A stretch of 64,000 nucleotides of DNA from Camarhynchus parvulus (taxonomy: Eukaryota > Chordata > Aves > Passeriformes > Thraupidae), in contig NC_044574.1 of the NCBI RefSeq assembly GCF_901933205.1, positions 47,959,609 to 48,023,608 on the forward strand, given 5' to 3'. The number at the start of each line of letters is the position of its first letter. Positions within the stretch are counted from its first letter, which is position 1. A program made the position numbers and the translations under genes. The notes below the pieces were generated by a model, which saw only the letters and a list, made by a program, of their open reading frames with translations, was not told where the DNA came from and searched no databases. Shown piece by piece: positions 52,867 to 64,000 of the stretch.

Positions 52867-55800
52867 GCGGGTGGGTAAGTCTGGAACACAGATGCATTGA
52901 CTAAGCAATGAAGGTGGTTTAGAACATATGTCAGGCTGCGAATTGTAGCGGCTGAAGGTCTGGCACAAAATTATTCCTGGTGCTGCTAAGTTTAGAGGTG
53001 GGTGACAGCTGCCAGTGGTGACATCTTAAATCACAGTATCTAAATACTCCAGAGCTAAGTGTCAACCCAGAGCCTGGATGATCCATCTATGAAACAGTTT
53101 TGCATGTCACTATCACGTATGTAAGTGTAAACAGTGAAGTAATGACACAATTGGTATAACTTACTTATCCTGGCTCTTTTTTGTACAAAAGATTTCAGAA
53201 ATGAAGATGCATCTTTATTTTCGAAGTGTGAACCAAAAACTGCAGTCAAGAGACACAAGTTGTGGCTGCTACCACTTGATAATGAAATAAACTACCTGGA
53301 TAATAGGTGATGCCTCATATACTTTTATTTTCAAGTGATGTGCTTATGTGAATGTGTCATGAAAATGCTAGTTTAATCTAAGAACGAAGCTCTCACTTTC
53401 TTTCCAGGACAAGCAGCCATATCCTTCAGCAAGTAGCAATCTAGTATCTCAGTGTTTATCCATGTTTCTCCATTTGTTTATGGTTGTGTGTAGAGTTCAT
53501 GGAAATTCTAATCTTGGCCTCCAAAATGAATCTTCCAACAAAGTTTTCACAGTTTTGGAATGTGAAAAATTGTCAGTCGGGAATTGGATGGAGACTGCCA
53601 ATCTCATTTTTTTAGATTACCAAGAAATTTTGGTGAGGTTTTGTATTTCCCTAAACTGAGAGTATGGTGATTTTAGTTGCCCTGCTATGAAATAAAGATT
53701 TTTATAGTTAAAAAATGCCATTACTGGTATTAACTGATTTTAATGGAGTTCCTTGAATTTGAATCACCTTTTTTCCTTATAACAAGTAAGTTAAAAAAAA
53801 AGAGTACAAATTATTTAGCAACTGTGGAGTGTATTTTCCCCTTGATGTGTATTCTTAATTCCCATTAAACTGAAATAGGAGAGACTACACTGCTGAATGT
53901 GTGTGTAACATTAACATTTTGATATGCTCCCAGTTGGTAAGAGCGAGAGCGACACTGACAGCTGCTAACAGTGTCAACAGTCTCACAGGATGAAGTGTGG
54001 CGAGCCCCCAACTGTTTCCCATTCAAATGAATTATGAGTCCTCGCTGCTCAGGGGCACCCTGATAAGAGACCATTTGAGTAGAGTTGTGAGACTTGGGGA
54101 ATATCCACCTGTCAGGATGGTCGCCATCCTTCAAATAAAGTAAAATGGAGGAAGACATCTCAGGAGAGGGAGAGAGCTAAAATAAGGAGAGAGGATGTCA
54201 AAACCCTGCTAAGGAGAGCTCAGGGGAGAAGTAGCTCCTGGTTCAGAGAATAAGATGTGCTAAGGATGGGGAATGTTCTAAAGGAAATGCAATGAGGCAA
54301 CATGAGATGACTTGGGAGCCTACCCACCGTCCAACATCAAAGTCTGACTGCGGAGAATGTTTGATCACTTGCTGCTTAATATTACATGCTCTATATTAAT
54401 GCCAAAATTATTGGCCTGCTGCCTTAGTGCTACTTATAGTACTTCATTCAATTTGCTTGCTTTCCTATTAACTTGTAATTTTCCCTTTTTCCGAGAAACA
54501 TCACATGGGGACAATAAACTACCTACTCTTGGTAAAGAGTAACAAATATTATCTGTGGTCTGCAATACTCCCAAGTTATTTCCTTTTCCTGCAATGTAAA
54601 TAATGTGTAAAGTATTTCATAGAAGCATTTATTGTGGAAGGTGCCTGGCAGATTTCGTAGTTTGTTTCCTGGGATTACAACATAATTAATTTCATTATCC
54701 CTAAGCACTGCATAACAGATGGGTGTTTAGCCTGGCCTAAAAAATGCCCAAAAGTTTGTAATTCCCCAAAACTATACCTTTGGATAGTTTATTCTTACAA
54801 TTATCAAGTATTCCATCTGATTTTTCCCTACCACGTTCTGAAAGTCTTGCTGCTTTACTCTTCAGATACGTAGACCAGGGGCACTTTTTAAATCCTTTCC
54901 ATCACCCAAAATTACTGGGTTTGTTCAATTTATCTAAAAAATATGGGTCTTTGAATAACAATATCAGTTTATAGTTTAATCAAAGATCAATTGTACTTTG
55001 AATTTGGGGTGTGATTTTTTTTATTTTTTTTTTTAAGCTGGGATGTTTTTACTAATGCAGCTTAGGAGCATGCTTTCCTTTCAGGAAAAAAAGCACTCTT
55101 GGTTTGTCAGCCGTAAGTCCCTAAGTATATTAGTCTTTTCTCCTTCCTGTAAATTTTCTGTTTCATTAGGCTTCAAAGTATATATGGCTCAGTGGTGTCC
55201 ATCAGTATTGGTGCTTTTTGTGTTGTGTTGTTGGTGTTTTTAATATGTTTCCAACCATCACTTTAAAATTACTTTTTTAATCGTTGCTCCCTCCCTGCTG
55301 GTTTAACTATGACCATTAAGAATTACTTGTGGTCAGATGTTTATCCAGTGATGTGTTTTCTTTATCATGCTGGAAAACCTTACTCTTGAGATTGATCCAA
55401 GAGTGATGTCACCCACTGGTTTTCAACTGCTACTTCTCCTTTTCTGTGTCAGCTAGTTAGGAAAAGCATGAAATAAAAACCATTCAACTGCTGCTAATGT
55501 TTTGGCTTCAGCAAAGCTGCTGAATAGTTGCCAAACAATTTTTCCTGTTCCTGCAGAGGTAAAAAACCCAGAATAACTAAATAAAACAACTGCTTATCTT
55601 TCACTGACCAAACCCCAACCCCTTTCTCCCTCCTCTATCAAATGTTAGCCTGTCAAAAGTCCATTGGGGACTGTGTGTGTCCCAAGACAGCTTGTTCCAT
55701 CCCCCATCACTTCTGGAATTCTGGAAGGCAGAAGTCTTTCCAACCCAGGCCACATCACACACCCATCCTGAAAGTATATGAACTGCAGGGACAACTATGA

Positions 55801-56162
55801 ATAAGAAGTTAAAATCATCTTATCTTTCCTTCACAAGGTGTAGTAGTTCTTTTAGTCTTCCTATTTTGTTTGCACATCAGGTGACAGATTTGGCATATTT
55901 AGTTAGAAGCTGAAATTAATACATTTATATAGTTGTAAATTTAACATATTCTTTAAGATTCTAAGCTGCATTCTCACGCAGGCTGAAAGCATGGCTGAAT
56001 GATGCATTATTGGAAGCTGTGGAGGTCATAAAAAGCTGCAGTTTAAAACCATGACACGGATGGTGGCTGCTGGTGGTGGAGGCTGTTTGAAGGTACCTGT
56101 GGACTTTCCTGTATTCCTTGTGGTCAAAGCTGTGCTCCCTTCCATAGCCGCACAACAACTTG
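52867..56162. other. Non-coding DNA between the CR1 copy and the tRNA-like relic
   Basis: No gene supported. The stretch 53,870-54,080 is balanced in composition, repeat-free and includes an octamer-like ATTCAAATGAATTATGAG; a 97-codon minus-strand frame crosses it but resembles nothing known. It might be a regulatory element. Confidence 0.55.
55015..55034 (+). repeat. T-rich tract
   Basis: Two T runs separated by a single A, followed by AAGCTGG. Low complexity. Confidence 0.85.
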
Positions 56163-56233
56163 TGTACGATGCACCCAGTTGAGCTTGCTTCGAAATTTTG
56201 AGTGGGTGTTTTATCCATTAGGCCACCCAGTGT
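56163..56233 (-). pseudogene. tRNA-Arg-like relic (tRNA pseudogene or SINE head)
   Basis: On the minus strand the 16-mer GTGGCCTAATGGATAA (plus 56,211-56,226) is identical to the D-arm/A-box part of eukaryotic tRNA-Arg genes of the TCG/CCG type. About 35-40 nt downstream lies TGGGTGCATCG, a degraded B-box-like sequence at roughly the expected spacing, and a TTCGAAGCA stretch sits where the anticodon arm would be. The acceptor and anticodon stems do not pair, so it cannot be a working tRNA. It could be a lone tRNA pseudogene or the tRNA-derived head of an old SINE. No recognised SINE body or tail follows on the minus strand. The A-box match is solid; the rest is inference. Confidence 0.4.
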
Positions 56234-59200
56234 TTGGATGATACCAAAGATATTTGTGGGATTTGTGTTAACTGTGGGAGGGTTCTCTTGCCAAGTCTCT
56301 CTGTGCAATATGAATGCGTTGACAATGACAGGAAAAAAACCTACAACTCTTTGAAAAAACTACAAATGACATAAAGGGGTCAGCTCAAAAGAAAAGATTT
56401 TTTTCATTTCATGTTAAAACCTATTTTAAAAGTGTTGCAGAATTCATACTTAATTTACACCATGCTCAATTTTGCCATCCCTGTGTTGAATAAAGCTTTA
56501 TCTCTCAGATAGTTCCAGCACAAAGTGGACACAAAGATTTATATGTGCAATGGTTTTTTGCTATCAAAGTATCAAGAATAATATTCTTATGATGTTTTGA
56601 GCTACAATATATCTCCAGAAATAAAACTAGATTATCAGTAGTTCTGATAATTCTGTTTAGTTGGTAAATAGGGAAAAGTTTGATTCCTGTTATGAACAGT
56701 GATGATTTTTAGATGCTTGATTATATTAAATACTTAAAAAATTACTCACTTGTTGGAACACTGGCAACTGATATCCGAATAATTAACACTTTGTTTCTGA
56801 TTATTGTCTTGCATTGCTTGCAACAAAATCAAATTTATTCCTAGAGTTTCTAGAAAAATCAGAAGTATTTTTTAAAAATATAGTTAATCTAAAAGGGGAC
56901 ATGATCAGTTAGTCATCTGATACCCATTTGCCAAATATTTAATTTTTTTGAAAGCTTTTATGGCTCTAAGGATTCATTGATTAAATGTTCTTAATTAAAA
57001 TAACATGCCTTATTATTTTCAGGCTATGCCCAAGAGCTGCTTTCAGGCATTATATTTTCCCTTGGGTATTGTCAGCTGGAGACGCTGTGGTTTCCAGGTC
57101 TTCTTTTCATGCTTGCAGTTTCCAGTCAAGTCCTACTGACAGCATTCTCAATAAATTAAGTTGCAGAATGACTTTCAGAGCAGTTTGATATGCTCCATTT
57201 TGTAAATGCTACTTGTTATTATCTTCGTCACTTTTTTAAACTTAAATTGTAGATTCTTTTTATACAAGTATTAAATCCTTATTTTCTTTTTATATATGAC
57301 TAGCATTATGAGGAAGTCCTAGTTGAGGATGGTGTGGAAACATTTGTCAAACTGTAGTCACACAGTTAAAACTCAGTAAAGCGATACTTCATTAAATACT
57401 TAATTTCAGTACTTACCTAAGAGCTCTTGGCTGTGACAGAGCAGAACATCTTTACTGTGGTAATAAACCAAGTGGACTAGACAATGCCCTTTAATTGTTT
57501 TAACTTAATATAATTTATTTCTCAGGTATGTCAGCTCAGTAAGCCATATAAATTTCTAGAAGTTGTCATATGCTTGGGGATTTTTTCATTGTTGTACTGC
57601 TTTTTACTTGTAAAAATTTTCACACAACCTACTTTTGAGGCTCAGTAGCCCCAGATCATTTATGTTCTTTAGAAGGTCTCTGTTACAGTTTTATAGACTT
57701 TACTATGTATAATGACAGTGTCTAGTACTATGTAAATAATACTTAGTATGCATCCATACAAAATCCCTTCAAGATAAGGGTAGTTTTGAGTCCTTGTTTC
57801 AAGTCTGTTTTACAAGGAGTCTGTTGCCCTATTTCATGCTATAAATTAGTCCACTGTAACACATTTCTTACTTACTTGCTGTAGGACTAATGATTTATTT
57901 GAAGGACACAAAGTCTGAACTCCAAAGAGGAAAAAAACTGTATTATTTATATCATTTGGCTTAGAAGTTTGCAAAAAGTTGTAGAAACATGTGAAGATGA
58001 GCTTTATAATTTTTCCCAAAGCCAGGTTAGAGGTAACAAAGAAACAGTCTGGGCATGATAGTGGATTGAAAACTAGCAATAATAAGTTAGTGGATTATAA
58101 AAGCAGGAAATAGTAATTTCAAAACACTGTTGGGCTTAGTCCATGTGTCGTGTCAACTGGTTTTTGACTTTTTTCCCTCTGAATACTTTCTAAAGACAGT
58201 GGTATTGTTTATAGTTTCTCCAGAGTATTTGCAAGTTGGCTTTGTTGGACTTTGCTGAACTGTGCTTAGCACGTTGAGGTGTGGCCACATGGCAAGAAGC
58301 AGAAAGGAAATGTCAAGGCAGCACCTCTAGAACAATAATACCTGTTTACATTTTGTGCTGCTACCAAAAGGAGACTTGTTGAATCATGAAAGAAATCCCT
58401 GAGGCCACATTTATGTCATAAGTTGTGTGTGTTATATGGGATGAAGCCTTGTCCCATCTCAGTAACAGCTTAAACCTCAGCTAAATATGTTTGTACAGCC
58501 ACATCACCTTGAGTAGTGATTTTTGTCAGACATTCGAAGCAAAGAAATGTCAAGTATTTCAATGGAGTAACCTTAGATAAAATGCAGGATTGGTGATTTC
58601 ACTGGGACAGAAGTAACATCAGTCTCTGATGTTGGTTTAAATGGTGCTGAGCAGCCAAAGAGGAAGTTTAACATTAAGATGAAAACTCTAGCTTGGATAT
58701 TAAGTCCATAAGAAATTGTGGGCATATCTATTTTCTTTTTTTACACTTTACATGCTGTTGTGGAAGAATTAAGGAAGAGCATGCTATCATTTAATTTGGG
58801 TAGGTCTACTAATGATGATTTTATAGGAATCTGAACTGGAGGTTATTTTATAATTTATAATAGGCATTTACAGTAGATTCTGATTGTAGTTGAAGCCAAA
58901 AAGAGCTTTGCATTAATAGCTAGGACTCCAACCCAGAAAATGTTAGATTTTTAGCATGCCTTTGAAGTCTTTAGCAGGGCGACATACATGCTATAAATTG
59001 CAGTTTAAGGTTCTAGCTATACTAACACAAGGAGTTAACCCAGTTCAGTTTATTTGCTGGATACCACACAGTGGAGTTTTAAGATAAATAATCATATGTT
59101 GGATCTTGTCTAGTCTTTAAAGCTACACTTGATGTTCTCTTGATTTAAACTGAGCCCTGATAACTTAGGAGGAAAAAAAATTACTACAAATTAGGTCATA

Positions 59201-62200
59201 CTGCATTCCTTTTGGTAACTGATGTATTTTCCAAAGAGGAGTCTAAAACTCAGATGTAATAAATGGAAGCAGAGCTTACTAAGATGAGGTGGACTGCCAG
59301 AGTAATGGTTTTATGCTACAAAAGCACCTTGAAGGTATAGTGCAAGCATGGTGGTATCTGATGGGGAGGAGGAATAAGAGAGGTCTTGAGTCCAGTGCTC
59401 CTTTATGTCTTGTAATACAGAATGATGATGGCTGAACACTGGATGTCAGTTCCTTGCTACACTACATTTCTATAACAGTGTATACAATAGTTTTGTGTAT
59501 AAGTCACTATGAATAGCCATTTGTAACATGTACTTTGTCAAACACTTCGCAGATAAAACAGACATTTTGAGATAGTGTGACAGATACTGTACATTTTTTA
59601 TGTAGCCAATGAGGTAGGAGACAAATGAACATTATACATTCAATCTGGGGCTGACATGGTGAGTCTAGTAAAATGGATGCAATGCATTATTATTACATTA
59701 TGATGAACAGCTATCCACCTGCATTACAAATAGCATTATTTAAAACAGCTAAATTGTTATCTAGAGCAATATTTATCAAAACAGGGATCCCTCAGGAGGA
59801 GTCTAGGGCAAGCCATCAAAGATAGGATAAAGAAAACAAAAAAAAACCCCAAGAAACATTGGTCGCTCCATTTTGTTTAATCCATACTGGAAATCAGCAG
59901 CTCTGGAATCATCTATCATTTGTAGGGCAGTGGCACATGCAGGTCAGACCCTTAAGGCAGGTGTGACAACTCCCCATAGCTCTCTCACAGCTTTTGCAAG
60001 TGCAGCTCAGTTTGTTCTGAGACATTCCCAGTGTCTGTACCTCAGTCCCAGCCCTGCTCTTGTAAGGCTCTTGCTGGCACTTGCTGTACACAGCTGGGGC
60101 CTCCAGCAGCTGCCTCTGTAGGGCTCTCCTGGGGCTGACTCTAGAAAACTTGTGCCATCTTCACATCCTCTAGATTCTCAGCTGCTCTGCAGGTCAAAAA
60201 AGCTGCTGGTTGTTTTAAATGATGGCAACCCATCCCAGGCTGCTTCTGGGGTTAGTGTATTTCCCAGAGTCCTGAGAGCATGCCCAATTCTGCCCCTTGG
60301 CACATTTCCTCTGCAGGTGTGTGCAAGGAGAGAGGAAGCAGCTTCACGGTGTGATTTACAATTTCAGCTCCCAAACAAATCCTTGCAATGGCAATGTATT
60401 AAAGGAGTTGGGCAGGGAACCAAATCCCTGGACAGTGAAGAGTATATCTAGCTGCATTTAATTTAATTTATATTTCTTGCTGAACAAAGGTGGCAGTGGT
60501 AAAGCATCTTTTTTCCTCTCTACTACATGTGCAGTGTGCATCTTTGAAATGCATCACTCTTACTATTTCTGTTTCTTTCTGGGAATGGTTCTTGTGCACT
60601 TCTCTTCCAAGATTGTCTTTTGGGAGGTTTGCATATCATTTATGCACCTTTGGGGAAAATATTGCCTGGGACTAGATTTGAGAAATGTGGACCAAGCCAA
60701 ATGTGGCAGTTTTCCAGACCGTAATTGTATTATGTTTTAAGGCAAAATGATTTTACAGTAGTTATGCAATAAACATATGTAATGCGTATATGTACAGCTT
60801 CTGTAATTCATCAGGCATTTGAAAAAGAGCAACTTGAAATAAAAAGTTGGCTCTCACTTAAAACTAAAGGAAATAATATTGAGTAAAACAAAGAAAAAAG
60901 CTTCAGCACTAAACTTTAGAAGTCAGCAAATCCATTCTGAGGAGCATACCCATGTCTTCATTACACAGTGCATTACTGTCAGCATGTTCTAAAAATGATC
61001 ATGACTTCCAGCTCAGGATATGAAAATTGGGCTTTCTAATAAAAGCAAATGAAACATCTTGTGAAAATTAATTTGTTGCTATTTTGATATGCTGGATATT
61101 CTATGGGAAACATTCATTTAAATTTCAGTTGTTCCATAGACTGTACATAGAAAAAAATTATTGCAGTGCATTAACATAAATCATCAAAAAAGTCAGAAGT
61201 TGGATTTACCACATTTTCTTGAAGCCCCTTGGAAAATGTGCTGATTATTGTTTCCAAGAGCTTGTGCTGCTCTGGGTGAGTGATATCACATGTGGTGGTG
61301 AGAGCCATGTAATTAGTGTGTGTTTCTTAGGCATCTTTGACCACTCATCTATCTCTTCCAGAATTGCCTTTCACAGTTTCTGAAGTTACCACTGGTTTTT
61401 TGTTTTATTTTTTTTTTTTACTTTGCTTTTCTTTTTCGCCTCTGAGGGCTTACAAACTTTCCCAACATGTCTCATTTGTTTTGTAACATAAAGAGCACGT
61501 CATGCTGGACTATTGACTTCTCATTGGGATGAGTGTCATATTGAAAGTTATTTTGAATGATTCCTAGGAAACAGTTCTCAACATACTTTTTCAGTAAACT
61601 TTCCTGTCTCCCAAGAATATTTTCATGTTACTGATTGTTGTCAGAATACTTATTTTTCTGTTTCTCTTGAGTTTTTACTGCTTGGTCCAATATATGATAA
61701 TATAAACACCCCAATACATGGATCTTGAACCTGAAATAATGTTTTCTGAGGATGAAGAATGTTTTATAATAATGTCTATAAAATGCTGCATTTACTTATG
61801 GTGTGCAGGTATTTTATTAATATTAATGAATGTGTAATTGAAATTAGCAGGTTCCCTTGGAAAGGTAAACTATTCTCTTTGTGTTTTGATTTTAAAATAG
61901 ATCTTTGTTTCTTAAAACATACTTTAATCTTTCATTCTGCTGGAATTTAAGTTCTATTTTGTTCCCCTGAAATTCAGCCTTCCAACTTCTATACAAGAAT
62001 GATCTCAAGAGAAATAATTCCCTTCAAAAGGGATTTTTTCCTGGATAGTTTTTTTGTGACTTTCCCTCTGGGAGTCATGGTAAAATGGCTGAATGTTTGG
62101 ATCTAGGTTTGAGGAAGATAAAAAGGACAGGGGCTTCTAAGTGGTACTATCAGGAAAAAGAGAAGTTATAGACACATCTATGAATGTCCTATTTGTGAAG

Positions 62201-62689
62201 TTGTTGGGCAATCTTTAGGGATGTTTATATCACAGCCTTTTATTGAATGGTGGCATGGAGAGACACTACCATGGAGCTTTTTCTGTCCTGTGATCACTGA
62301 GCCTATAGCTCACATACAGGGTTATTTCTTTTTAGTGTCAGAAGAATCCAATCTGATCATCTATCCCTAACAGCATTACACAAGCCAGAGAGCCAAACTT
62401 CATATGCATTGCCAAGCACCTGGTATTTTTTTTCTGGGTAAATTATAGAAAAGAGACTTGGCCTGAGTATGTTATATGATGGTGAATCCCCTACATCTTC
62501 AATGAAATGCTCCAACAGTCAATAACCCTCTTGAAATCAGCCTTTCTACTATCAGCTGTTATTCCGTCTTCCTCTCTTTAAGATATACTGCGGAGCTCCC
62601 TGCTATCACAAATGTCTTCCTTATGTTGTGACCTGGAATCTGTGGTCAGTCACCACTTGGATTTGTCTGTGATGAACTAAATGGGTTGA
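56234..62689. other. AT-rich non-coding DNA with one GC-richer block
   Basis: No gene supported. The block 59,890-60,450 is richer in GC and carries 82- and 99-codon plus-strand frames, without recognisable homology. A T-rich tract lies at 61,396. The segment 62,340-62,690 may be a further eroded part of the CR1/L3-like relic to its right, but similarity is too weak to call. Confidence 0.6.
61396..61437 (+). repeat. T-rich tract
   Basis: Long T runs interrupted by G, A and C (TTTTTTGTTTTA, then eleven T, then CTTTGC units). Low complexity with no associated element. Confidence 0.9.
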
Positions 62690-62960
62690 ATTTCTTCAGT
62701 CTCTTATTGTAAGGCAGTATTTTCAAGATGTTGAATCACTTTGTGGCTCTCATTTGAGCTATCACCAGTTTGCTGAATTCTTCTGGGGAGCTCCCAGTAT
62801 ACTACTTATGGTCTCACTAATGCTATATGCAGAGGGTCATATCAGCTCATTACTCCTGCTTGCTATATGCTATTTCCCTGCTTATGCATTAAAGGATTGT
62901 ATTAGCTCTCTTGGCCACTGTGCCTCCTTGTGAGATTTACTGCTGGGAGGACTTGGAAAA
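62690..62960 (-). mobile_element. Ancient CR1/L3-like LINE relic
   Basis: On the plus strand this segment follows, block by block, the antisense of a CR1/L3-type ORF2 end: a TCTCTTATTGTAAGGCAG block, then TTTGTGGCTCTCATTTGAGC, an ACCAGTTTGCTGAATTCTTC block, GGTCTCACTAATGCTATATG, and finally GGATTGTATTAGCTCTCTTG followed by GCCACTG. Read on the minus strand the last block gives AKRANTIL, the conserved CR1 motif upstream of the LPLYSALVRP block; the latter survives only as TLCIALVRP split over frames. Many stops and indels are present, so this is much older than the copy near 52 kb. It may extend left to about 62,560, where similarity becomes too weak to call. The exact subfamily cannot be assigned by eye. 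Confidence 0.8.
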
Positions 62961-64000
62961 AGCTCAGAGGTACTCAGACAGCACTTGGGAAGACCTTATT
63001 CACTAGTGATGGCTGGGGCTCCTTCAAGAAATTTGTCAGTGATCTGGAAGGCTTACAGTAGTGATAGAAATGAGAGCAAGTCCTGGCTGCACCTCTCCTT
63101 GAGAAATACTCAGGTTTGCTCTCCAGCTAAAGCACAGTTCATTCCTGTGGTGCTAAATTCTACAGCTTTCTTTCCAGACCCAGGAGAGCCACGACATCCC
63201 ACATATGCAGCATGCAAATACAATCCTGCTTGCTTAGCTCAACAGCCAGGCAGTGGCTGCTGCTCCCATGGCAGCACAGAGAATTAGAAAATGATGTGCA
63301 GTCTTCTCTGTCTTTGCTTGCAGAAATATCCACAGTGGCTTTCTTTTTCCTACCTCTGTGACTCCAAAAATGCTTTTAACTCATTTCTTCCTGTATAAAA
63401 AATTGTTGGTTTGAGGTCTAACAAAGTCCTCGACTTAAATAGAAGGGAGCCCTCGTGTGAAATTATGGGTGCCATCGTGAGATTATTGTCTGCTTCTAAA
63501 GCAGTAGAAACATACTGCCCATGCAACAAATGCCAGCAAGTTGCATCTTTGCTGACTGCCAATGTATTGATCAGGAAAGTGGCCATAGTAGAGAAGATTT
63601 TGACCTATTTTATTTTGGTTTTGTTGTTCTTTTTTGGCTTCAAGGATTTATCTTGTTGTTGTTGGTTATTACGGGATTTTTGTTGTTGGTTTGGGGTTTT
63701 TTTTAGTTTTTATTACATGTTTTACATGGTTTACAAAAAATAGAAGAGTGAAAGGGGTTTTGTAAAAATTCTGACAGAATTTTTTTCAATAATATCTTAT
63801 TTCTGGTAGAGATTTCACTTATGACTAGTGCCATATACTTTTGTGGAAAACAATAAAGGAATAAATTATGAATAAGAAAAGGATGCTGTTATGAACTGAA
63901 AACAATTGACTAATCTTCACATATATCAGAAGCAGGTCTGTACACTCACTGAGAAACTCTTCTGGAGTTTCAAATAGAATAGTGAAAATTGGTCATACAA
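62961..64000. other. Non-coding DNA to the window end
   Basis: Short overlapping frames (61-110 codons) occur on both strands, largely over the T/G-rich low-complexity region. No gene or mobile element is recognised. Confidence 0.6.
63608..63710 (+). repeat. T/G-rich low-complexity region
   Basis: About 100 bp dominated by TTG, GTT and T runs, including TTGTTGTTGTTGG and the recurrent TTGGGGTTTT core at 63,691-63,700. Open frames across it encode only Phe/Leu/Val/Cys-rich low-complexity sequence and are not credible genes. Confidence 0.9.

Noticed and set aside
55961..56308. 115-codon minus-strand open frame
   Set aside because: It runs through the tRNA-like relic and has no protein-family similarity that I can see; probably a chance frame.
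56631..56651. Hairpin ATTATCAG with 5-nt loop
   Set aside because: Eight-bp arms in AT-rich DNA are expected by chance.
56699..56771. Possible C/D-box snoRNA (GTGATGA box and CTGA box about 65 nt apart)
   Set aside because: The flanks do not form a terminal stem and no convincing C' and D' boxes were seen.
63521..63743. Hydrophobic open frames near the right end, as possible membrane proteins
   Set aside because: They are translations of a T/G-rich low-complexity tract, which always yields Phe/Leu/Val/Cys-rich sequence.

Overview
The window reads as AT-rich, non-coding vertebrate nuclear DNA, most likely from a bird. The strongest clue is a chicken-repeat-1 (CR1) LINE 3' fragment at about 52,196-52,866. 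It still encodes, on the minus strand, recognisable pieces of the reverse-transcriptase C-terminus, and its 3' end carries the typical CR1 octamer-like tail. There is a second, far more decayed CR1/L3-like relic at about 62,690-62,960. There is no sign of Alu, B1/B2, L1 or other mammalian repeat load, and interspersed repeats are sparse, which also fits an avian genome.

No protein-coding gene could be supported. The longest open frame starting with Met is 126 codons, and none resembles a known protein family except the CR1 fragment. The sequence therefore looks like a gene desert or the inside of a very large intron. Layout: 1-16,480 is unannotatable AT-rich DNA with short GC-richer islands near 3,430-3,740, 6,330-6,450 and 8,840-9,080. 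Segments at 16,492-16,830, 19,985-20,430, 31,380-31,690 and 35,040-35,480 have the homeodomain-site-rich, non-repetitive look of conserved regulatory elements, though conservation cannot be tested here. GC-richer patches lie at 29,440-29,960, 30,760-31,130, 44,090-44,340 and 59,890-60,450. The right third carries the only clear mobile-element remains.

The most unusual structures are: (i) a perfect inverted repeat of two 34-bp arms around a 4-nt loop at 43,745-43,816, followed at once by a tandem 11-mer; (ii) a decayed 48-bp direct duplication with a 104-bp period at 47,561-47,712; (iii) a minus-strand relic of a tRNA-Arg-like sequence with an intact A box at about 56,163-56,233; and (iv) at least eleven scattered copies of the 10-mer AAAACCCCAA or its complement, far more than base composition predicts. 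I found no operon, CRISPR array, phage or other discrete novel gene system, and the honest reading is that most of the window is ordinary intergenic or intronic DNA.
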